From Hyphomicrobiales bacterium (GTDB taxonomy: Bacteria; Pseudomonadota; Alphaproteobacteria; Rhizobiales; Aestuariivirgaceae), in contig JALSNA010000014.1 of assembly GCA_026987255.1 (NCBI GenBank), forward strand, positions 1 through 5,646: 5,646 bases of DNA. The letters run 5' to 3'. Made by a program: the position numbers and the translations under genes. The notes below the pieces were generated by a model. It was given only the letters and a program-made list of their open reading frames with translations, searched no databases and was not told the origin of the DNA. Positions 1-4,914 of the stretch are shown in pieces. The first letter of the stretch is position 1, and the number at the start of each line of letters is the position of its first letter.

Positions 1-144
1 GGCGGCGGAAACATTGGCCTCGCCATTGCGGATGGCCAGTTCATAGAGCTGGGCCTGGTAGAAATTGTAACAGGCTTTTTCCGCCGCTGCGAAAATGCTG
101 TCATCGAGGGTGTTCGACGGGTTGAAGCGGCCTTCCTTTTCCAC
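1..144 (-). CDS. N-terminal part of an unrecognised protein (cut by window edge)
   Basis: This is an open frame of 48 codons running off the left edge, starting at GTG (144-142). An in-frame TGA lies six codons upstream (162-160) and no other start codon falls between, so GTG is the only usable start. A strong purine-rich ribosome site (AAAAGGAGA) precedes it by about four bases. The visible protein begins VEKEGRFNPSNTLDDSIFAA. It is polar for about 15 residues and then looks helical, with alternating Ala, Tyr, Gln, Glu and Leu (for example EKACYNFYQAQLYELAIRN). There is no signal peptide or membrane segment in the visible part. It follows the reductase gene on the same strand after a 168-base gap and probably has its own promoter. 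I do not recognise the family and assign no function. Clean codon structure plus the ribosome site make it likely to be real. Confidence 0.65.
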   Translation of the reverse strand, partial: MEKEGRFNPSNTLDDSIFAAAEKACYNFYQAQLYELAIRNGEANVSAA

Positions 145-166
145 GGTTTCTCCTTTTTCTCATCCG

Positions 167-183
167 GCGCATGCGGCATGCGC
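167..183. repeat. 17-bp perfect palindrome in the leader of the leftmost gene
   Basis: GCGCATGC (167-174) and GCATGCGC (176-183) form a perfect inverted repeat around a single base. It lies 22 bases upstream of the GTG start, just before the ribosome site. A further copy of GCGGCATGC occurs at 202-210, repeating 173-181. In RNA the palindrome could only pair with a strained loop, so a protein-binding site or coincidence in GC-rich DNA are both possible. Confidence 0.35.
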
Positions 184-230
184 GCCCGCATCCCTTCCGG
201 AGCGGCATGCAAAACCCCGGCGGCGCGCTG

Positions 231-246
231 ATCAATTGATGATATC
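231..246. promoter_or_regulatory. Possible operator: paired palindromes next to the -10 region
   Basis: A perfect 10-bp palindrome, ATCAATTGAT (231-240), is immediately followed by the palindrome GATATC (241-246). Both sit where transcription of the leftmost gene would begin if the TATATT at 254-249 is its -10 box. Such placement fits a repressor site. Short AT-rich palindromes also arise by chance, and no regulator is identified. Confidence 0.2.
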
Positions 247-248
247 GG

Positions 249-275
249 AATATATCTATATATGAGCCCGCCCAA
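249..275 (-). promoter_or_regulatory. Candidate promoter for the leftmost gene
   Basis: On the minus strand, TTGGGC (275-270) and TATATT (254-249) are separated by 15 bases, in a strikingly AT-rich patch (231-264) within GC-rich surroundings. It lies between the reductase stop codon and the GTG start at 144. Initiation near 242 would give a leader of about 98 bases. The spacer is short and the -35 match is only partial, so this is inference from position and composition. Confidence 0.28.
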
Positions 276-312
276 GGGGTCAAAGGCGGCTTGGACAAAA
301 GTCGAATGGGCT

Positions 313-1257
313 TCAATATCCGCGCCTTTTGTCCACCAGGTTCTCAGCTTTCTTGCCGGCCTGCACCAAGGCGATCTGCCGCAGGGCGTAAGCGACGATG
401 GCGCGCGGCGAGGAGATGGCCGAAATGTGCGGCGTGACGATCACGCCGGGATGATCCCAAAGGGGGCTGTCTTGCGGCAATGGCTCGGTCTCGAAGACAT
501 CCAGGCTGGCGGCCTTCAGCGCGCCCTCCTCCAGGGCGGCCAGAATGTCCGCATCGCGCTGCAATTGTCCGCGCCCGGCATTGATCAGCACCGGCCCGCC
601 CAGCGCGCCATTGCCTTTCAGGCGGCGCAGCAGGGGCAGCGAGAGTATGCCGCGCGTGGCATCGGTCAGCGGCAGCAGGCAGACGAGAATATCGGTTTGC
701 GCCAGGAAGGCCTCAAGGTCTTCGGCCCCTGCGTAACAGCGAACGCCCCTGATCCGCTTGCGGCTGCGCGCCCAGCCGGCAACATCGAACCCGGCCCCCT
801 TGAGCATTCTGGCCGCATGCGTTCCCAGCACCCCCAGCCCCATGACGCCGCAGGTCACTTCGGCGGCCTTGGGCGGGGCAAGATGGCTGCCCCATTCACG
901 GCGCTTCTGGCAGGCGCAGAGCTCAGGCTGACGGCGCAGGTGCATGAGCGCCTGTTGCAGCACGTATTCACCCATGCGGCAGGTCAGATCGGGATCGGCC
1001 ACCCGCGAAATGGGCACATCGGGCAGGCCGGGCAGGGCCAGCAGATGATCCACCCCGGCACCGGCGGAAATGATCAGCTTCAGATTGGTGCAAGCCTCCA
1101 GGAGCCCCGCCGGGGGCTTCCAGACCAGGGCAAATTCGATCTCATCCAGGTTGCCCATGCGCTCCTGGGTGCGCACATCCAGGCCGGGCGCGAGGCGCGC
1201 CAGCTCGGCCAGCCAGACATGGCGCGGCCAGCCCGTGGCGTGAAACAGCAAGGCCAT
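313..1257 (-). CDS. ghrA: Glyoxylate/hydroxypyruvate reductase A (GhrA-type D-2-hydroxyacid dehydrogenase)
   Basis: This cytosolic NAD(P)H-dependent enzyme of the D-isomer-specific 2-hydroxyacid dehydrogenase family reduces glyoxylate to glycolate and hydroxypyruvate to glycerate. It has 314 residues, close to the 312 of E. coli GhrA. The substrate-domain motif SAGAGVDHLL is at residues 64-73. The nucleotide fold carries GLGVLG at 140-145 within GVMGLGVLG. The catalytic trio is visible: Arg229 in INAGRG, Glu258 in DVFETEP and His277 in TPHISA. The C-terminus (VDKRRGY) resembles the VDRARGY end of GhrA. The ATG start follows a perfect AGGAGG at 1268-1263 that overlaps the stop codon of the upstream transporter gene, so the two are co-transcribed and probably translationally coupled. 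Family membership is certain. The preferred substrate is inferred, and other 2-keto acids are possible. Confidence 0.88.
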   Translation of the reverse strand: MALLFHATGWPRHVWLAELARLAPGLDVRTQERMGNLDEIEFALVWKPPAGLLEACTNLKLIISAGAGVDHLLALPGLPDVPISRVADPDLTCRMGEYVLQQALMHLRRQPELCACQKRREWGSHLAPPKAAEVTCGVMGLGVLGTHAARMLKGAGFDVAGWARSRKRIRGVRCYAGAEDLEAFLAQTDILVCLLPLTDATRGILSLPLLRRLKGNGALGGPVLINAGRGQLQRDADILAALEEGALKAASLDVFETEPLPQDSPLWDHPGVIVTPHISAISSPRAIVAYALRQIALVQAGKKAENLVDKRRGY

Positions 1258-1266
1258 GAGCTCCTC

Positions 1267-2109
1267 CTATGCGGCCAGCCTCAGACCGATGACTCCGGCA
1301 AGGATAACCATGCCGGAGAGCATCCGCCAGAGGCTGGGGTGTTCTTTCAGCGCCAGCCAGGACAAGGCGAGCGCGAAAAGAATGGAGCTTTCGCGCAGCG
1401 CCGCCACGACGGCGATGGGCGCGGCGCTCATGGCCGCGATGACCATGGTGAACCCGGCCGCCGCCAGAAAGCCTCCGGCCAGGCCGGTCTTCCAAGCAAG
1501 CGCCATGCGCCGGTAAATGCCCGCGCCACCCCACCAGGGCGCGATGGCCACGATGGCCGGGGCCTCCAGGGCCATGAGCCACAGGGCAAAACCTGCGCCG
1601 GATCCGGACAGCCGCCCGCCCCAGCCATCGATCAGCGTATAGGCGGCGATGAAAACCGATGTCGTCAGGGCCAGGCGCACGGCCTGTCCGCGCAAGGCTC
1701 CCGCACCACCGCGCAAAGCCATGAGCATGATGCCGCAAGAGAGCACGATGATGGCCACCCAGGTGGAGGGCGAAAGCCCCTTGCCGGGCAAGGCCAGGGA
1801 GGCAATGGCGCTCAGCAAGGGGGCCGCGCCACGCGCCAGGGGATAGACCTGCCCCATGTCCCCCTTGGCGTAGGCCCTGTTCAGCCAGGCGTAATAGAGG
1901 ATATGGGCGGGAACGGACACGGCCAGCAGGAGCAGCCCCTTGCCCCGTGGCGGCGCAAAGAAAGGCAGCAGGGGCAGGGCCAGCAGACCGGCCGCGGTCA
2001 TGATCAGCATGATGGCCGCCGTGCCGTCCCGGTTCAGCTTGATCAGCGTGTTCCATCCCGCATGCATGGCCGCAGCAGCCAGAACGGCGAAAAAGACAGT
2101 CCAGCTCAA
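1267..2109 (-). CDS. EamA/DMT-superfamily inner-membrane transporter
   Basis: This is a predicted ten-helix metabolite carrier of the drug/metabolite transporter superfamily, with two EamA repeats. In the 280-residue model, hydrophobic segments lie near residues 2-22, 31-52, 57-77, 87-107, 115-133, 143-160, 172-190, 207-226, 229-250 and 261-278. Family-like stretches are HAGWNTLIK (16-24), YPLARGAAPLL (89-99) and the last-pair signature AALRESSILFALALSWLALKE (236-256). I place the start at TTG (2109-2107), with AAGGA seven bases upstream (2121-2117). The first helix then begins at once, as is normal for the family. The frame stays open to an ATG at 2193, but those extra 28 codons are Arg/Cys-rich and mostly lie inside a repeat element. 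The gene is first in an operon with ghrA, so a 2-keto or hydroxy acid or amino acid may be the cargo, but the sequence does not show the substrate. Confidence 0.85.
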   Translation of the reverse strand: MSWTVFFAVLAAAAMHAGWNTLIKLNRDGTAAIMLIMTAAGLLALPLLPFFAPPRGKGLLLLAVSVPAHILYYAWLNRAYAKGDMGQVYPLARGAAPLLSAIASLALPGKGLSPSTWVAIIVLSCGIMLMALRGGAGALRGQAVRLALTTSVFIAAYTLIDGWGGRLSGSGAGFALWLMALEAPAIVAIAPWWGGAGIYRRMALAWKTGLAGGFLAAAGFTMVIAAMSAAPIAVVAALRESSILFALALSWLALKEHPSLWRMLSGMVILAGVIGLRLAA

Positions 2110-2116
2110 GATACGA

Positions 2117-2121
2117 TCCTT
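2117..2121 (-). promoter_or_regulatory. Ribosome binding site setting the TTG start of the transporter
   Basis: AAGGA on the minus strand lies seven bases before TTG at 2109. No comparable site precedes the ATG at 2193 in the usual window, and the TTG gives a protein of normal length for this family. Confidence 0.55.
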
Positions 2122-2141
2122 GCAAGGGGGGCGCGGGCGGA

Positions 2142-2308
2142 CTAGGGTCAGGCCCCATAAATTTGAACGGCATCTGCAGGATTTATGCTTCATCCCGGAG
2201 CCTTTTCGCCCTTGCCAATACCTTCAAGTATTGCCTGCGGACGAAAAGACACCGGGATTTTGCCTGAATCCTGCATCTGCCATCCCTCTTTATGAGTCCT
2301 GACCCTAG
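2142..2308. mobile_element. 167-bp foldback (MITE-like) palindromic element
   Basis: The ends are perfect 11-bp inverted repeats, CTAGGGTCAGG at 2142-2152 and its complement at 2298-2308. The complementarity continues inward in strict register about a centre at 2225. TGCAGGATT (2175-2183) pairs with 2267-2275, ATCCCGG (2192-2198) with 2252-2258 and CTTTTCG (2202-2208) with 2242-2248. Near the apex CAATAC (2216-2221) and GTATTG (2228-2233) enclose the loop CTTCAA. By eye about three quarters of arm positions pair. It encodes no convincing protein. Size, terminal repeats and intergenic position fit a non-autonomous miniature transposable element. The outermost TA, or the whole CTAG, could be the duplicated target, as for IS630/mariner-type (TA) or IS5-type (YTAR) transposases. 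I cannot name the family. A large structured intergenic repeat of another kind is the alternative. Confidence 0.7.
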
Positions 2309-2377
2309 AAAATACAGACCGTCATCCTCATGACATCTTCATGGCCCTGTCAAGGCCATTTTGCCGCCCATGCGGGA

Positions 2378-2405
2378 TTGCGCGCGGCGCGGCCATGCCT
2401 ATACT
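2378..2405 (+). promoter_or_regulatory. Candidate sigma70-type promoter of the adenosine kinase gene
   Basis: TTGCGC (2378-2383) and TATACT (2400-2405) are separated by 16 bases. The -10 matches the consensus at five of six positions and the -35 at three. Initiation near 2412 would give a leader of about 29 bases before TTG at 2441. The promoter would then lie inside the open frame that extends back to an ATG at 2330, which argues against that upstream start. Confidence 0.42.
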
Positions 2406-2427
2406 GCGCCAACCGGAGTTCAGACGG

Positions 2428-2433
2428 AAAGGG
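2428..2433 (+). promoter_or_regulatory. Ribosome binding site setting the TTG start of the kinase
   Basis: AAAGGG ends seven bases before TTG at 2441, and a second purine patch (GAGG, 2435-2438) lies closer. Together they form a purine-rich tract directly before the codon where family-like sequence begins. Confidence 0.45.
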
Positions 2434-2440
2434 TGAGGAT

Positions 2441-3451
2441 TTGTCAGGGGATCACAAGGCGGACTACGACGTGCTGGGGATCGGCAACGCCATCGTCGAT
2501 GTGCTGGCCCAGGTGGATGACGATTTTCTGGCCCGCCAGGGGCTGGTCAAGGGGGCCATGCAGCTCATCGACGAGGTGGCGGCGCACGATCTTTATGCCG
2601 CCATGGGGCCGTCCATCGAAGCCTCCGGCGGCTCGGCGGCCAATACCATCGCCGGGGTGGCCTCCTTCGGCTGCCGCGCCGCCTTCATGGGCAAGGTGCG
2701 CAACGACGAGCTGGGCGAGGTTTTCGCCCACGACATCCGCGCCACGGGCGTGCATTTCGACACGCCAGCGGCGACAGAGGGCCCGACGACGGCGCGTTGC
2801 CTGGTGCTGGTCACGCCCGATGGCGAGCGCACCATGAACACCTGGCTGGGGGCATCGCAAAATCTCGGCCCCGATGACGTGGAGGCGGATCTGGTCAAGG
2901 CCTCGGCCATCACCTATCTGGAGGGCTACCTGTGGGATCCGCCCCACGCCAAGGAGGCCTTCAAGAAGGCCGCCGCCATCGCCACGCAAGCGGGCCGCAA
3001 GGTGGCGCTGACCCTGTCGGACGCCTTCTGCGTGGACCGCCACCGGGAGAGCTTCCTGGAGCTCATCCGCGGCCCGGTGGACATCCTCTTTGCCAACGAG
3101 GCGGAGATCAAGTCGCTTTATCAGACCAGGACCTTCAACGACGCCCTGCATGCGGTGCGCGCCGATTGCGCCCTGGCGGTGCTGACGCGCTCCGAAGCCG
3201 GGTCGGTGATCGTCGAGGGCGAGGATGTCCATGTCATCGGCGCCCATCCGGTGGAAAAGGTGGTGGACGCCACCGGCGCGGGCGATCTGTTCGCCGCCGG
3301 GTTCCTGGCCGGGCTGGCGCAGGGCCGCGCCGTGCCCGATTGCGCCCGCCTGGGAGCGATCGCGGCCTCGGAGATCATCCAGCAGATGGGGGCGCGCGCC
3401 ATCCGCCCCTTCCACGAGGTGGCGGCGGAAAACGGTTTTCATCCCGTATGA
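2441..3451 (+). CDS. Adenosine kinase (PfkB-family sugar kinase)
   Basis: This cytosolic ribokinase-fold enzyme most likely phosphorylates adenosine to AMP with ATP, serving purine salvage. The 336-residue model starts at TTG and shows DVLGIGNAIVDVLA at 10-23, the substrate-lid region, GGSAANT at 63-69 (PfkB signature 1), GYLWDPP at 162-168, the NxxE magnesium/phosphate motif at Asn219-Glu222, and DATGAGD at 276-282 (signature 2, anion hole), with catalytic base Asp282. GNAIVDV, GGSAANT and SDAFCVDRHR together resemble bacterial adenosine kinases more than ribokinases or fructokinases, but another nucleoside or sugar substrate is possible. The start is chosen because homologues begin a few residues before DVLGIGNA. 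The 37 extra codons back to ATG 2330 look non-conserved and overlap a promoter. The gene stands alone, divergent from the transporter operon and convergent with folC. Confidence 0.86.
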   Translation: MSGDHKADYDVLGIGNAIVDVLAQVDDDFLARQGLVKGAMQLIDEVAAHDLYAAMGPSIEASGGSAANTIAGVASFGCRAAFMGKVRNDELGEVFAHDIRATGVHFDTPAATEGPTTARCLVLVTPDGERTMNTWLGASQNLGPDDVEADLVKASAITYLEGYLWDPPHAKEAFKKAAAIATQAGRKVALTLSDAFCVDRHRESFLELIRGPVDILFANEAEIKSLYQTRTFNDALHAVRADCALAVLTRSEAGSVIVEGEDVHVIGAHPVEKVVDATGAGDLFAAGFLAGLAQGRAVPDCARLGAIAASEIIQQMGARAIRPFHEVAAENGFHPV

Positions 3452-3466
3452 CCGGTGAGGATCTCT

Positions 3467-3482
3467 AAAAACGCTTGCGCGT
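3467..3482 (-). terminator. Mini-hairpin with GNRA loop and T-run, possible folC terminator end
   Basis: On the minus strand, directly abutting the long stem that ends at 3483, comes ACGC-GCAA-GCGT and then a T-run (T5 at 3471-3467, its first T closing the stem). This is a four-base-pair hairpin with a GCAA tetraloop leading into a T-tract. Alone it is too weak for a terminator, but stacked on the 26-bp hairpin it gives folC transcripts a plausible termination signal. Confidence 0.3.
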
Positions 3483-3551
3483 CCATCCTTACCCCCTGCC
3501 AACCACCCAGGTCATGGGACACTACGGGTGGTTGGCAGGGGGTGAGGATGG
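3483..3551. terminator. Long hairpin between convergent genes (26-bp stem, 17-base loop)
   Basis: The left arm 3483-3508 (CCATCCTTACCCCC...) pairs with 3526-3551 across the loop 3509-3525. All 26 positions pair, with a single G-T wobble at 3490. It lies 31 bases after the kinase stop and 48 bases beyond the folC stop, so it may terminate both transcripts or protect their 3' ends. The plus-strand exit has no T-run. The minus-strand exit has T5 eleven bases beyond the stem. The stem is unusually long for a standard intrinsic terminator, so a repeat-family hairpin is an alternative. Confidence 0.5.
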
Positions 3552-3599
3552 TCTTCAGACAGTCAATAGAGATGACCGGCGGCGGTTGCCAAGCGGCGC

Positions 3600-4913
3600 T
3601 CATGTCTTTTCATTGAGCGCAAGGGCATGTCCGGCGAGATAGAGGGATCCGGCAATGACGATGCGCAGCGGCTGATCCGGGCGCATGTGCGAGGCGGTGC
3701 GCACCGCCTCCTCCAGGGTGGCGGCGGTGCGCGCGGCAAGCCCGGCGCGGCAGGCCGTGGCGGCCAGATCCTCGGCGGCGATGGCGTTGGCTTCTCCCGG
3801 AATGGTCAGGCAGATGACCTGCGAGGCCAGGCCGGAGAAGGCGCGCAGCCAGTCTTCGGCGGCCTTGGTCCTGAGCATGCCAACGATCATGACCAGGGGC
3901 TTTTCGTCCGCCTCGTCCAGTTCGGCCAGGGCCATCGCCAGGGCGCGCCCGGCATGGGGATTGTGGCCGCCGTCGATCCAGACCTCGTCATCCATGCCGG
4001 CCAGCCGCCGCAGGGGACCGGAGGTGAGCAACTGCATGCGCCCCGGCCAATGGGCCTTGCGCAGGCCTTTGGCCATGTGGGCTCCGGTGATGCGCGCATC
4101 ATCCAGCTTGCGCAGGGCGGCGATGGCGCATCCGGCATTGTCGAGCTGAAAGCGCCCCGGCAGGGAGGGCAAGGGCAGATCCATCAGGGCGGTCTCGTCC
4201 TGCCAGACCAGATGGCCGTGCTGCTCGAAGGCCTGCCAGTCGCGGTTGGCGATCCACGGCACGGCCCCGGCGGCGGCGGCCTTTTGCTCCAGCACGGCCA
4301 GGGCCGCATCCTGCTGCGGGGCGATGACGGCGGGTGCGCCGGATTTGAAGATGCCGGCCTTTTCGGCCGCCACCTGCTCGATGGTTTCGCCCAGAAACTC
4401 CGGATGATCCAGGGCGATGGGCGCAATGACGGTCACGGCCGGGTCTTCGATGACGTTGGTGGCGTCCAACCGCCCGCCCAGGCCCACCTCCAGCAGGCAC
4501 AGAGCGGCCGGGCGGCGGGAGAAGGCCAGCAGGGCGGCAGCCGTGGTGATCTCGAAAAAGGTGATGGGCGCGCCGGCGTTGGCCGCCTCGCACTCCTCCA
4601 GAAGCTCGGCCAGGTGCGGCTCGGATATGGGCGCGCCATGGCCGGGGCGGCCCAGATATATGCGCTCGTGAAAGCGCACCAGATGCGGCGATGTATAGAC
4701 ATGCACGGCAAGGCCCGCGGCCTCGGCCATGGCGCGCATGAAGGCGATGGTGGAGCCCTTGCCGTTGGTGCCGGCCACGTGGATCACCGGCGGCAGGGCG
4801 CGTTCGGGGTTGCCCAGGGCCGCCAGCAGGCGCTCCATGCGGCCCAGGGACAGATCGATGCGCTTCGGGTGCAGCCGGAGCAGGCGGGTGAGGATGGCGT
4901 CGGTGCGGGCCAT
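3600..4913 (-). CDS. folC: Bifunctional dihydrofolate synthase / folylpolyglutamate synthase
   Basis: This cytosolic Mur-ligase-family enzyme joins L-glutamate to dihydropteroate and then extends the folate polyglutamate tail, using ATP. The 437-residue model is close to the usual bacterial length (about 420-440). Visible in order are the P-loop HVAGTNGKGST (45-55), YTSPHLVRFHERI (73-85), FFEITTAAALLAF (119-131), LLEVGLGGRLDATN (140-153), ALDHPEFLG (167-175), AAEKAGIFK (182-190) with Lys185 at the position carbamylated in this family, LPGRFQLDNA (251-260), WPGRMQ (289-294) and IDGGHNPHA (313-321) in the C-terminal domain. The ATG at 4913 follows the nrnC stop after one base (TGACATG) with no strong ribosome site, so translation is probably coupled to nrnC. 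The frame is open further upstream to 5039, but that part lies inside nrnC and is not family-like. Confidence 0.95.
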   Translation of the reverse strand: MARTDAILTRLLRLHPKRIDLSLGRMERLLAALGNPERALPPVIHVAGTNGKGSTIAFMRAMAEAAGLAVHVYTSPHLVRFHERIYLGRPGHGAPISEPHLAELLEECEAANAGAPITFFEITTAAALLAFSRRPAALCLLEVGLGGRLDATNVIEDPAVTVIAPIALDHPEFLGETIEQVAAEKAGIFKSGAPAVIAPQQDAALAVLEQKAAAAGAVPWIANRDWQAFEQHGHLVWQDETALMDLPLPSLPGRFQLDNAGCAIAALRKLDDARITGAHMAKGLRKAHWPGRMQLLTSGPLRRLAGMDDEVWIDGGHNPHAGRALAMALAELDEADEKPLVMIVGMLRTKAAEDWLRAFSGLASQVICLTIPGEANAIAAEDLAATACRAGLAARTAATLEEAVRTASHMRPDQPLRIVIAGSLYLAGHALALNEKT

Positions 4914-4914
4914 G

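Noticed and set aside
231..240. Possible FNR/CRP-type box at ATCAATTGAT
   Set aside because: The half-sites are in the wrong order and lack the four-base spacer of TTGAT-N4-ATCAA, so only a generic palindrome is supported.
101..316. Minus-strand 71-codon frame starting near the ghrA stop
   Set aside because: It runs through the AT-rich intergenic patch and then overlaps the better-supported GTG-started gene in another frame.
262..2145. Very long plus-strand open frame (627 codons)
   Set aside because: It lies antisense to the transporter and ghrA, both with clear family motifs. Its translation is a low-complexity Gln/Gly/Arg/His mix typical of the reverse frame of GC-rich genes.
1142..2173. 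Minus-strand open frame of 343 codons overlapping the transporter
   Set aside because: It is a frame-shifted reading of the same strand giving Arg/Gly/His-rich sequence, while the alternative frame gives ten clear hydrophobic helices.
2444..3502. Minus-strand open frame of 352 codons
   Set aside because: It is antisense to the adenosine kinase, with His/Arg/Gly-rich composition and no recognisable domain.
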